Positions 19,481 through 29,925 of a stretch of DNA of 64,000 nucleotides are shown here, piece after piece. The stretch is taken from assembly GCA_029215795.1 (NCBI GenBank), contig JARDYH010000002.1, positions 363,718,973 through 363,782,972 on the forward strand. The letters run 5' to 3'. Source of the DNA: Anniella stebbinsi. Lineage: Eukaryota > Chordata > Lepidosauria > Squamata > Anniellidae. Every line of letters starts with the position of its first letter. Position 1 is the stretch's first letter. The translations under genes and the position numbers were made by a program. The notes under the pieces are model-generated. The model was not told the origin of the DNA. It saw only the letters and a program-made list of their open reading frames with translations, and did not search any database.

Positions 19481-20480
19481 GTCGAGAGTGGGCTTCTATA
19501 TCCCCAGCTGAATGGGAGGAGTAATGCATCAGTTAAGACCAGTGTGGAGAGGAATTTCTCAGGAAGATTGCCATGGCCAGACAGGTGTGATGTCCCAGAC
19601 ACAACGAAGACCAAACCTGAACTGTACTGGAAAGAGGCAGGTGAGAAGCAACTATCCTTTTCAGCTTCCTATAGTACTTCTGGGTATAACCTTCCTTCAC
19701 AGTACTAAGCAGCAGTCCCATTCCGAGATCTGCTCCAGCCTTGCTAGTGCTATGCTACTCCCCCCCCCCCCCCCCCATTGCAGCCAAGATGGAACTTCTG
19801 GGCAACTCGGATCATTCACAATGTTGGTTCTCATTTTCCATGTCCACCCGGGTCCTTCTGCCATAAGAAAGGGGCAGCTGCCTGCCGGCTCTTAAGCCGA
19901 CTTTTTTCAGCCAAACTGGCCTCCGTGGCTCATCCTTTCACCTTCAGAAGTTCGAATGACTGTGAATATTCTATGGCATCACTGAAGCTCAATTGCTAAG
20001 CATGTATGTGATAGCCAATTTGGGGCTTTAGTGCATGTGAAAGCTAATTTCCGTAACCAGCTCAGAAAAGGGATGAAGAAAGTGCAGGCACTCAAAGCGT
20101 TATGAAGGTCAAACTCTCTTTTCATTTCATTGTATAATGAGCCAAACTGGATTCCAGGAAGCAACACTTGAGGAGGAAAGAGCAAGCATGGTGAAAGATC
20201 AGTGTAAAATAAACACAGGCAGGGTAAACAAATCCATCCAAGCAATAAAAGGCCTACCATTAAACAGAGTCATGCTAATTAAAAATATAATAAACCTGAC
20301 ACTCGCACTGGAGACATATTTAAATGCGTGCAAGCATAGAGGCTTTGATTTTTCTCTGTCCAAATTAGCAGCAAAGTCAGCTAGGCTGTGCAATGGCATG
20401 TGTAATTCGTAATGCATTGTGGGTTCACTGTATGCTTTCCAGTTCTAGGGGATCCTGTTCTTTTCAGACAGATGGAAATA
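19481..20480. other. intergenic, no gene recognised
   Basis: Mixed sequence with a poly(C) run at about 19760 and short frames without domains. No repeat family assigned. Confidence 0.35.
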
Positions 20481-20670
20481 TAATAAGAATAAGAATAAGA
20501 ATAATATATTTACTTCTTACCTGCCTCTCCCTCTGGACTAAGGCGAGGAACAACATTAAAAGCAAATGGTATAAAATACATAAAACTGATTAAAGACGTA
20601 TAAAAACGAATACATTATTAAAATAGCAATAAAACTCTTAAAATCTTAAAAATAGAATAGGGCAACCTTC
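20481..20670 (-). mobile_element. L2-clade LINE 3' tail, (TAA)-tailed subfamily
   Basis: AATAAG repeats, then CTTACCTGCCTCTCCCTCTGG and GGCGAGGAACAACATTAAA match the complement of the 3' end seen at 34434 and 36391. Confidence 0.75.
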
Positions 20671-20704
20671 CCTAAACTAGTACCCTCCAGCTGTGATGGG
20701 CTGC

Positions 20705-21045
20705 AACCACTAAAATGTCCATCTCTGATATAGAAGGACAAGTCCTGCTGAAAAAGAATCAACCTGGTTTCTGCAAAGGCATGTCCTGCCTCACTAACCT
20801 TTTAGAGTTCTTTGAGGGTGCCAATAAACAAATGGATAGGGGGGATCTGATAGATATTGTTTACTTGGACTTCCAAAAGGGATATTGGGAAAGGTGCAGA
20901 AAAGGGCGAGCAAAATTATTGAGGGGCTGGAGGAAATCTTCTATGAGAAAACATACGATATCTGGGACTCTTTAGCTTAGAAAAATGGTGAGTACAGGAA
21001 GGCATAATAGAGGTGTATGAAATGGTGGGGAGAAAGTGGATAGGG
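20705..21045 (+). mobile_element. CR1 LINE RT fragment with internal deletion
   Basis: The plus strand encodes LLKKNQPGF, then SCLTNLLEFFE and DIVYLDFQKG, matching CR1 reverse transcriptase around motif A. It then jumps to the CR1 3' region (AGGTGCAGAAAAGGGCGAGC), so an internal segment is missing. Not functional. Confidence 0.7.
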
Positions 21046-21084
21046 AAATGTAAGATATATCACCATCATGACTAATAGCCACCA

Positions 21085-21448
21085 TTAGGCTCATCCTCCA
21101 TGAGTATGTCTAACCCTACTGGCCATTCTGAGATGAACGGAATGCCGCCATGAAGAACCTCGGTGATGGGGCCTTCTCTGTAGTGGCACCCACCCTCTGG
21201 AAAACCCTCTCTTGTGTGGTTTGGGAGGCAGAAAATGTTACATCTTTTAAACACTTCCTGAAGACATACCTTTTTAAATAGGCTTTCCCTGGTTTTTAAT
21301 GAAGCTCGTTTTACACGGCCTTTTTAACTTTTTAATGTTTAAATTTATATTGTTATTCTTGTGGTTTTTAATTGTGCCCTGCCCAGGGAGCTTCAGCTGA
21401 TGGGCAGTATAAAGATGTAATAAATAAATAAAATAAATAAATAATCCT
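21085..21448 (+). mobile_element. L2-clade LINE 3' end
   Basis: Encodes the degraded AFSVVAP-LW C-terminus of the L2 protein, then GGGAGCTTCAGCTGATGGGC and an (AATA)n tail. 5'-truncated. Confidence 0.75.
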
Positions 21449-21740
21449 CTGTTAAAGCCACCCAAGTTGGTGGCCACCATTGCATCTCCCGATATGAGAT
21501 TCCATAGGAATGGCTCTTCTTATGTTCTTAAGATCTAAGGCTATCATATTTAGCTTCAAAAGAGGAAACTTCTAAGAAATGAGGAGATTGTTTAAAACAA
21601 GAAGTTGAAAGGGAAAGCCAGGGGTCAAATCTCTGTCCAATTCACAATAACAGGAACTCAGTTAGAATGCATACCAGAGGTCAGGAAAGGTACCAAGTCC
21701 AAGGGGTCACTAGCATGGTTAATGAGCAGGGGTTAGGATG

Positions 21741-21741
21741 C

Positions 21742-21779
<38 letters not shown>
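21741..21779. repeat. (GA)n microsatellite
   Basis: About 19 GA units. Confidence 0.95.
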
Positions 21780-21783
<4 letters not shown>

Positions 21784-21989
21784 TACACCAGGCTGTTTGC
21801 CTGGGATGGCCCCCAGCTCATCCCTGTGTGCCGATGGTGTGTATTAGGTACTTCTGGGATCGCCCTCCCTTCCTCCCTCTACACTACTATGGTGTAGAAA
21901 GTGCAAGAGAGAGAAAAGGCTTGCTTCAGAAAATGGAAGTGTTGCCCAAATGAGGAGAATGAACAGGAACGTGAACATAATTGCGGTGG

Positions 21990-22115
21990 AACATGAGTAG
22001 GGGGTGGTATTGCACTCATGTCCTACTTGCGAGCTTCGCACAGGAATCTGGATCACCACTGTATGAACAGAAAGCTGGACTAAATAGAGCCAGCATAGGC
22101 CTTTTTGTTCTGTTT
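21990..22115 (+). mobile_element. CR1-like LINE 3' fragment
   Basis: GGTGGTATTGCACTCATGTCC and GAACAGAAAGCTGGACTAAA match the 3' segment seen at 62510-62850. Confidence 0.55.
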
Positions 22116-22592
22116 TTGTTTTAAACACTATATAGAAACCCAACAAATCTAGAGTTGCCAGGGTAGAAAATGGTCGTCTTTGGCTTCCGTATCTTTGACT
22201 TTTGAAACTTCTGGATCTAAAGGAATCAGCTGGTGAAGCTTGTTATGACAGCTGGCGGCAATCGCCACCGCCTGTAATGTCTGCAGAGCATGCTACTGCA
22301 AAAGGCATAGAGTGGGGTGGGCAACATTTGACTCTCCAGATATTTTGGCCTACAACTTCTACGATCCCTCGCCATAGCCTCTGCTAGCTTGGGCTGCTGT
22401 GAATCTTGATGGCCACAAATTGCTCACCTCTGGCATAGAGGCAAGAGTTGCTAGAAGAGGTTGGCGACCGTAAGCAGATGGTTAGGCTAGAATTGGGGAT
22501 GTATGGATGTTAAAAATCCATTCCATTCGTGTTTCATGGATTGTGAGGCATCTTTCCTGCTGTCATCCACTCACTGATGGAATCAGACTTTA

Positions 22593-22618
22593 TTGATTGA
22601 TTGATTGATTGATTTATT
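22593..22618. repeat. (TTGA)n microsatellite
   Basis: Short tandem ATTG units followed by TTTATTGAG. Confidence 0.9.
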
Positions 22619-22959
22619 GAGAGATATATGAGTATTTCATTCCTGTTGGCAAATGCGCATTTCCACGAGTGCTCACTTGCACAAATGTGTAAATCCCTCG
22701 CCTCCCAAAGTAAAAGACTGGTACACAAGTCCATCAAATCAGTGTGATCCGGAAAAGCCAGTCCTCTGCTGAATCTGCAAGTCGGATTCATAGAAATTTG
22801 AACTCATTTGAATCCATTGTGCATTTCTCCAACATCGCTAGCCAGAATGCATCATATCTTTTGCATTTTCCACATCAAAATGTAAGCCTGAATCTATGTG
22901 CCCCTGCGCTGCAAATGCGTTCTACAGCTGAGCATTTTTAGCATCTTTGCTCTCTGCTT

Positions 22960-23640
22960 CTGTATCCTGGGATCCGCTACAGGGGAGCCTGCTCTTTCGA
23001 TTGCATCTGCATATAATTTGCAAAACATGCGATTAATACTTGAGTCCCACTAGACTGGGAACATCATATTCTTAATTAGCAGAGAGCTCCGCTTGCTCTC
23101 CTCCCTGTTTACCCAGAAGGCGTGGAAAAGCTCTCGCAAGGAGTATCTGCAGCTCATGCGGCACCAGGCTGTGTCGTTATTGGGCCTGTGCATTAAGATT
23201 AATAAATATTAACTTTGCGGGAGGTTTTTTTTTCTCTCTCTCTCTCTCTCTTTACTTCGTCTTCTCCTGCCTGCTTAAAATGGAAACAATGAACCCCTCC
23301 TAATTAATCAGATTAGGCCTTCAAAAGCAATTTCCCTTTTAGGAGCTTCGTTTCTGTTTTGCCAGCAATTAAGGTTGATGACTTGAGCTCCGGTCCCTGG
23401 AATTTTTTTTAAAAGGCAATGGCGGTAGCGGGGAGGGGAAAGAGAGGGCAGAAGTGCCGTTGTGAGTTTAATGGAGCCGTAATATGGATTAGCTAATCAT
23501 GTGTGAATTGTCTGTTTGCCCTTATTCCGTAATTATTTGAAAGCTTTTGCAAAATCATGCCAAAACTCTGGCTTTGTTCAGAACGATGTCAGCATTGAAA
23601 GAAAGTGCACAGATAGAGTGCCACCTGTCGGCTATCTTCT
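22960..23640. other. candidate conserved noncoding block
   Basis: Repeat-free, AT-rich sequence with many homeodomain-type cores (TTAATTAGC, TAATTAATCAGATTAGG, GATTAGCTAATCATG) and a CATTAAGATTAATAAATATTAA stretch. A (TC)n run (23236-23251) is the only simple repeat. Low CpG and no coding frame. The appearance is that of a developmental enhancer; function is inferred. Confidence 0.35.
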
Positions 23641-23914
23641 CCTGGTCCACGCCCCCCCCCCCCACATTATGCAGAATGAAGAGGTCCACCTCCAGCAGCC
23701 GATTTTGTGAATGGAGTTTAAAGGGCAGCAAATGGTCAATTACGTTGTGTTTTGTGATTAATATTCTTTTAACCACTGTTTGGATTTTCTAACACGCCTC
23801 GACCTGAAACTAGATTCCATACACATTAGAAATTTAGCAACACTTGGAATTTTTCATAATTTAACTCTAAGATTTTATTGTGAGTGGACCTTTTTAAGCA
23901 TTAGTTCTTGAATG

Positions 23915-24068
23915 ACTCTAGGCTCTCCTGCCCTAGAGGCCTTCAAGAAGCAGCTGGGCAGCCATCTGTCAGGGATGCTTTAAGGTGGATTCCTGCATTG
24001 AGCAGGGGGTTGGGCTGGATGGCTTTACAGGCCCCTTCCAACTCTACTATTCTATGATCCTATGATCC
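23915..24068 (+). mobile_element. CR1 LINE 3' end
   Basis: GGCCTTCAAGAAGCAGCTGG through CCCCTTCCAACTCTACTATTC, ending in ATGATCCTATGATCC, the CR1 terminal repeat. 5'-truncated. Confidence 0.85.
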
Positions 24069-24226
24069 ATGAAGTCCTCCCAACTTGGAGTAGATCAGCA
24101 GTGGGCAACTTGAAGCTCTCCAGAATCCCATCAGACCCACAAGAGGTGGAGGGCCACAAGTAGTTCCTCCTGGCAGCAGGTCCACACAAGGCTGTGTGTG
24201 GTGGGGGAGGGGGGAACATGTGACAT

Positions 24227-24335
24227 TGTAAGAAGAGGATGATCAGGGCTCTGGAAACAAAGCCCTATGAGGAGAGACTGAAAGAACGGGGCATGTTTAG
24301 CCTGGAGAAGAGGAGACTGAGAGGAGTCAAGATAG
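24227..24335 (+). mobile_element. CR1 LINE internal fragment
   Basis: AAGCCCTATGAGGAGAGACTG and GGGGCATGTTTAGCCTGGAG match the CR1 C-terminal coding region also present at 53195-53260. Confidence 0.8.
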
Positions 24336-25644
24336 AACTAGATGAAGATTTGGCGTATCCCTGATGAAGAGCCTTCTCTTTGGTTTTTGCAGGCACGCCT
24401 GCAGTTCCTTTTTTGTCTAGAGTGTAGGGGCTGATGCACAAGCCAAATGCCAGCCTGACATCAGTTAGGTCCAAATTCTTGATCCTGCTATGGACTTCAT
24501 TGGTAGCGCTGGGAGCCTTCCACCTAGAAGCAGCCACAGTTAAGCCCAGCCAGGTGCGTTGTCATCTTTTCCAGGTGTGTGTGTGTGTGTATGCGCATGG
24601 AGATCAAGTGTTCCTTGGGGATGAGGTATTGGTTCTTCATGGAATATCACCCCAAGGGGGTCTGGCGCTGGTAGAGGATCCATCTCAGGATGGGGGAGGC
24701 TCTGGATAACCATGTCCTAGACTGGTGTCAGGGTTTGTGTGTTGTGCTTGTAATACCTATGCTATGGAACATAGTCCTTCTTAAGATATGAGTGTCAAAC
24801 CTCTTTCAGCCAGAGGACAGAATTCATTTTTGGGGAAGATCTCAGGGGGCATGTCCTACTGCTGGGTGGAGCCAAAGACAAGAGGAGGGTGGGGCCAAAA
24901 TACAAAATCATAGAAGAATATGGTAAGTGTAAGGCTTATTACATGAGATTTACCAGACTGATTTGGCTGATTTTTGTTTTAAACTGAAACTTGAGCAGCG
25001 TAGATGTGCAGAAAAATTTTGAAAGTTCAAAAAGGTCCAAAGTTTGAGCTTTCAGAGCAGTTAATTTCCTCCATGCCAAACAGGCAGGGCAGCTCCTCTA
25101 CCAGCGGGATGACAGGCAGCCCTGCTCAGCCAATCCATGTGGCATGAAGGCAGGCCCCGTGAGCAGCTGTGTGGTTAGGTTGTCACCACCGACAGGGAGG
25201 GGGAAGGGGATGGAGTCGGCCAATCGGGGCACATGAGGAAGGGGCGGGGTCTCAAATTTCGGAGTGGGATTCGCTGTGTGTGAGCCACAGTCGCATTATT
25301 CATGAGCCCCACCATGGTGAGGGGACTGAGGGGCAGGAAAGGACAGGTCAGGACATGGGCTTTATACAGGTAGGACCAAAGATACCAGCATATTTGAAGT
25401 TTCAGCTCTTACTGCCTGTAACTGAGCCTCAGGAGAGGCCGTTCAACTTTTTAAAATATGGGGAGGGGGGATCTGCCCCAAAGTCCGGAAAAATGCCAAA
25501 CCATTGGCAGTTGGGAGAAAGTGGGTGGGGCCCGAGTGGGGGGGGAATGGCCACCAGGGAAATCTAAAAGTGCCGGATTGAAGCCTCGGGGTGGTGGAGG
25601 TGGTCAGATTTGGCCTACAGGGCCATGATGTTCCACACGATGTC
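24336..25644. other. intergenic with unclassified repeats
   Basis: About 24790-24910 resembles the segments at 14415 and 51300 (TGTCAAACCTCTTTCAGCCAG, GTGGGGCCAAAATACAAAAT). The segment 25090-25620 is GC-rich, with GGGTGGGGCC motifs. No coding gene recognised. Confidence 0.4.
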
Positions 25645-26000
25645 TTATTTATTTATTTATTTATTACATTTGTATACCGCCCCATAGCCGAAGCTCTCTG
25701 GGTGGTTTACATAGGATTAAAAACAATTAAAAACAATACACAAAAATTAAAACAGCAAAAACATACAACATACACACAATCTGTACATTTAAAAACCACT
25801 TCAACACTTCAAAAAGCTACAAAAACTAAACAAAACAAAACAAACCCAGGCTCCTCAGATATTGCCAAATGCCTGAGAGAAGAGGAAAGTCTTGACCTGG
25901 CGCCGAAAAGATAAAAATGTTGGCGCCAGGCGGGCCACGTTGGAGAGATCGTTCCACAATTGGGGAGCCACCACAGAGAAGGCCCTCTCTCATGTGTCTT
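25645..26000 (-). mobile_element. L2-clade LINE, 5'-truncated copy
   Basis: Same subfamily as the long LINE at 3690. A TTTA-repeat tail, ACCGCCCCATAGCCGAAGC, a TTGTTTTG-rich 3' UTR (complement) and the antisense C-terminus of the RT ending at GAGAGAGGGCC. Near-duplicate flanks TGTCTTA precede the tail and follow the truncation point, consistent with a target-site duplication. Confidence 0.85.
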
Positions 26001-26442
26001 AGGACACTTGGGCTCCTTTCCTTGAGATCGGATACTCTGCCCACTGCTCGATGCTGGGCCCAACCCCCAACACAACGCAGCTGCCTGTGAGTGCGGGCAG
26101 CTCCACCACACCTCGCCCCCAGGTGTCTTTGGCTCATTCGATCACTCCCAGGGCAAAGGCACCAGTGATCCAGCCACTTCCTGAAAGGGGGCTGATGAGA
26201 AGGAGCTTTGATCAGGGCAGTAATTCTAGGGATGGTTGAACTTGCCCGCATCCAATTTGTCAGACACTGGCCCCCTTTGCAGCTGCTTTCTTTTGAGTCT
26301 TAACAAGGCCCACCGAGGGCTCAGCAGCTAGGGATGCGCATGCCCAAAAATATCGTGTTTTATCATTATCAGAATTTGGGACCAAAAAAGTATCGTCTCC
26401 AATAATATCGTAGGTTAATTGTACCATCTTCACGATAATTAT

Positions 26443-27273
26443 TAGGGATGTGCACTGGATCGGACCCGATCCACGATCCGAGTCCGGTCCAGTGGGAAAT
26501 CGGATAAATTATCCGATTTCCGATCCAACAGCTGGATCCGCCGATCCAGTCCGAACCGATCCGAAAAGGGTCCGAACCGGTTCGGCGGATCGGCGGATCG
26601 GCGGGTGCCCACTGGCGCCCACCGCCGCTTCCATTGGCGGGCGCCAGCGGGCGCCCGCCGATGAAAGTGGACAGTGGGGGGGGGAGGGGGGCCCTTACCT
26701 TCCCGGCCCGTCCGCTCCCGTCCGGCGCCAGCGGCTACTACCAGCGGGCTCCGCGGCCTGCTCCAGGGAGGCGCGCCGGGTGATCACCCGGCGCGCTACT
26801 CGAGAGCAAGCCGCAAAGCCAGCTGGCGGTAGCCGCCGGCGCCGGACGGGAGCGAACGGCCCTAAAAGGTAAGCAGTGGTGGGGAAGGGGGCTTGCCCCC
26901 CCCGGAGCCATCCGCTTCTATCCGCGGGCGCCCGCGGGCGCCAGCGGATGGAAGCGGACGGCCCCAGGGGGGGTAGGGAGTGCGGGGGAGGGGGCTTATC
27001 TGCCGGGGCCGTCCACAGCGGACGGCCCCGGGGGGGAGGGAGTTAGGCCCCCCCTCACCCACCCGCCGCCATTTTTTCCTCATAGACTTGCATTGCAATG
27101 CAAGTCTATGGGGAAAAAAATGGCGGCCGATCCAAAAATTTCCGATTTTTGGATCGGGATCGGACTCGATCCGGTCCGGGGGGCCTCCGATTTTGTCCGA
27201 ACCGATCCGTGACTAAATTGGAGGTCCCGATCCGGGTCCCGATCCGATCCGGGGGGGTCCGTGCACACCCCTA
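26443..27273. mobile_element. GC-rich hAT-type nonautonomous element, 831 bp
   Basis: Ends TAGGGATGTGCAC and GTGCACACCCCTA are classic hAT termini, flanked by perfect 8-bp duplications ATAATTAT (26435-26442 and 27274-27281). Subterminal regions on both sides are packed with GATCCG/CGGATC motifs that could act as transposase binding sites. The interior is extremely GC-rich, with repeated GGGCGCCCGC and poly(G) runs. The 140-residue frame across it is compositional, with no transposase domain. It sits inside another foldback element. Confidence 0.85.
27063..27129. repeat. near-perfect 66-bp palindrome within the hAT element
   Basis: The core 27081-27110 (CATAGACTTGCATTG joined to its exact complement) is a perfect 30-bp palindrome. 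The flanks extend it: CCGCCGCCATTTTTTCCT against GGGGAAAAAAATGGCGGCC. It would form a long hairpin. Confidence 0.85.
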
Positions 27274-27814
27274 ATAATTATCGGAAATCCGATATTTAAT
27301 TTGCAGCCCCATTGTGCCCTATAGAGCTTTTTTTTATATAGAAAAAATGCTTATAACTTCTGTATTTTCAAAGTTACAGGCTTGAAACTTGGCCACAATG
27401 CTTATGGGGTATGCCTAAGTATGTGTATGAAATTTGAGATCGATCCCGCCAACCCTTGATTTTATATGAATTTATTAAAGATTGTTTAAGTTCTGACAGG
27501 TCAGAATGACAGCTTGCGACGTGCGTTCATTCAGACCTGTCAAAAAGTTGCACGATCTTTCAACAATTCATATAAAATTGAGGGTTGGAGGGATCGATCA
27601 CAAATTTCATACACATACTTAGGTATACCCCATAAGCACTGTGACCAAGTTTCAAGCCTCTAACTGTTAAAACACAGAAGTTATAGGTTTATTTATATGG
27701 CAGTACGATAAACCGATATAATCGGGCTGAAAATTTTCGGATCTGATATTTATCGGAGGTTTTTCTCGTATAGTTATCGGGCATTTTAACGATATGATAC
27801 ACATCCCTATCAGC

Positions 27815-28238
27815 ATGTCTCATTTCCCCCGTCATGCAAATGGCGGCCGTAAATGCCACATTTACACAAGAGGAAAGGCACAAATGGAGCGTTTGCGCCT
27901 TTATTCCTGTGTAAATGGAGCCTTTATGGCCATCATTTATGCAATGGGGGATATGTACAATTTCTGGAGCCTTTGTTGTGCACAACAATGGAGGTTCCGG
28001 AAATTGTGCATTTCACCCATTCCATAAATGGCGGCTGTAAAGGCCCCATTTACACAATGGGGGGAAATGAGTAATTTCCAGAGTGAGGGCGGACAGCGGC
28101 AGAGTGCTCGGCAGGCCTCATTGGCACTCAGAGCGCGAGGACGTGTATGCGCCATGGGCGCTCGACTAGGTCCAGGGGGCTGGACGTGGAGGAGTCTGTT
28201 GGATTCCCAGACTCAGCTGGGCGCTCGCGACATCCCTA
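27815..28238. mobile_element. hAT-type element fragment related to 16306-16634
   Basis: GGCGGCTGTAAAGGCCCCATT, ATTTACACAA, GCGCTCGACTAGGTCCAGGG and the terminus GACATCCCTA repeat the order of motifs in 16306-16634. CCATTTACACAA-type blocks occur several times in alternating orientation. The left terminus was not found, so this copy may be truncated or disrupted. Confidence 0.55.
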
Positions 28239-28329
28239 CGTACTTCAGAGAGAGGCAGCCTCCCCTGTGGACTGGTGTTCCACGGCTCACAGGAGCCTTC
28301 TATTATTTCATTAGTTCATTGGTCATAGA

Positions 28330-28690
28330 ACGCCACCAGTTCTCTCACAGTGCGCTAATGTGCCCCAGCACATTATTTGGGAATTACTGGTCTGTCAGAA
28401 AGGGCCAATTTCGTCAAGGCATCTCAGACTGATGATGTCCAGCAGTTGCTCCTTTTCTACCCCCTTCCAGCGATGTTGTTCTGCAACGCTAGAATCTCCA
28501 TCAAAGGGCCGCCGGGGGGCATTATATGTATTTTATCTTTCTCGCACTGCAGAATATATTTCCAGTGTGTGTTTGTCTGCTCTCGCTTTGCAGGCGATGC
28601 CCTGGGTAATCTCTTTTCCTTCGTAACTGTTGGTTTCCTGCAAATGAGCTGTTAATGGAATGAACCTATTAAGGAGCTGTTAGGCCTGGT
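28330..28690. other. candidate conserved noncoding block
   Basis: Repeat-free sequence with balanced composition, containing GCATTATATGTATTTTATC, CAAATGAGCTGTTAATGG and ATTAAGGAGCTGTTAG. No coding frame with domains was found. It resembles conserved noncoding DNA; unproven. Confidence 0.3.
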
Positions 28691-28736
28691 GGATGTGCAC
28701 AGAAACCCTAATTTGTGATAAAAGGCTTGATTCATT

Positions 28737-28739
<3 letters not shown>

Positions 28740-28767
<28 letters not shown>
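28740..28767. repeat. (CA)n microsatellite
   Basis: About 14 CA units. Confidence 0.95.
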
Positions 28768-29044
28768 GCCTGAACTCAGAGCAGGGGAACGTGATCTGTG
28801 AAGGGAGCTTACCTTCTGGGAAGCTAGTTTGTCCTTTCTCAACCCCAGGCCAAAGGGATAGGGCCAAATAAATAAATAAATAAATAAATCTGGAGCCGAC
28901 CAATCAATCTATCAGTATGGGACGTTTTCCCAAGAAATGCATATAAGCATCTTTGAAGGGGACATGACAGATTCTTTGGGGAAAGAATAATCATATTGTT
29001 ATACAATATGCAGCAATAGTTGGAACATTACGTAGGTTCCTGCC

Positions 29045-29215
29045 CACCACTGCTCAAAAAGAATATTGCAGAACAGGCAGCGATGCAGGAAAGGGCAACC
29101 GAAATGATCAAGAGGCTGGAGCAACTCCCCTTTGAGGAAAAGGGGCAACATTTGGGATTATTTAGTTCAGAAAAAAAAGCGAATGAGGGGGGGCATATGG
29201 GGGTCATTACTGAGC
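29045..29215 (+). mobile_element. CR1-like LINE coding-end fragment
   Basis: AGGAAAGGGCAACCGAAATG, ATCAAGAGGCTGGAGCAACT and GGGCAACATTTGGGATTATT match the conserved C-terminal coding region of CR1-like LINEs. Truncated at both ends. Confidence 0.65.
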
Positions 29216-29274
29216 AGAAAGCCTTTTTAAAAATATCTATAAACCTGAAAGGTAGCCTCTTTCAACTCTGTGCC

Positions 29275-29370
29275 TGCCAGATGTTCTGGACTACAACTCC
29301 CATCGTCCCTGACCACTGACCAGGCTGGATGGGATTGATGGGAGTTATAGTCCAAAACATTCAGAGGGCA
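29275..29370. repeat. inverted-repeat MITE of the 'GGGAGTTGTAGTCC' family
   Basis: GGACTACAACTCCCATCGTC is mirrored by GATGGGAGTTATAGTCC about 40 bases later. Confidence 0.65.
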
Positions 29371-29699
29371 TCATCATGTTGGTTTCTTCATAGCCCGTGG
29401 CACATCAGACCCCATTAGAGATGATGCCTGCATCTGAAAAAAAAGGGCGCTATTCAAATGTGACCTTCCCTGATCAAAGGCTTGCAACCATTTGTGTGGC
29501 AGGCAGCAAACTGCTCACCCCACAAATTGGGGGGGGGGGGTTTGCCTGCGTCCTTTGCTGCCTCTCTCCCATCCCCAGCCTCACCTTTCCTGGGGAAGGT
29601 AAAGCAGAAGGCAGTGTTAAGCAACCTAGCTCCCCAAGAAGGTATCTTTTTCCATTGGGAAAGGGAGTGTGTGCTGGAGATGCTGGGATGTGTAGTCCA

Positions 29700-29925
29700 G
29701 TGGAGTCTGGAGGCTGAAATTTCGGTGAGGCTGTGAATCTTTTCCGGGGCTGAGTCAGAAGCATCCAGAGCTAAAGGAGCTATCTAAGATGCTGAATCTA
29801 TTTTGGGGAGAGGATTCAGCACCTTGGAGAGCTCCTTTAGAATTCAGGCTGGTTCTGATGAAACCCTGAATGGATTCGCAGCCGCACCAAACTCACAGCC
29901 ACCAGCCTCCCCTGGTGCAGTCCTG
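29700..29925. repeat. interspersed repeat family E, copy 3
   Basis: A foldback form: AGCTAAAGGAGCTATCTAAG on the left is mirrored by CCTTGGAGAGCTCCTTTAGA on the right. It ends with CACCAGCCTCCCCTGGTG. It matches 2655-2785 and 9395-9530 and suggests the complete family is an inverted-repeat element. Confidence 0.5.

Larger units (their letters stand above)
26329..27809. mobile_element. outer hAT-like foldback element, interrupted
   Basis: Termini TAGGGATGCGCATGCCC and ACACATCCCTA are of hAT type. Flanks TCAGCAGC and TCAGCATG share 6 of 8 bases, a decayed target duplication. Apart from the inserted 831-bp element (26443-27273), the body is a large palindrome. The left arm is about 27316-27500 (CTTATGGGGTATGCCTAAGT, GATTTTATATGAATTTATTA). 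The right arm is about 27540-27705 (TTCATATAAAATTGAGGGTT, ACTTAGGTATACCCCATAAG). No coding frame. Confidence 0.7.

Noticed and set aside
26450..26872. A 140-residue Arg/Gly/Ala-rich frame
   Set aside because: It lies inside the GC-rich hAT element. GC richness suppresses stops and no transposase or other domain is visible.
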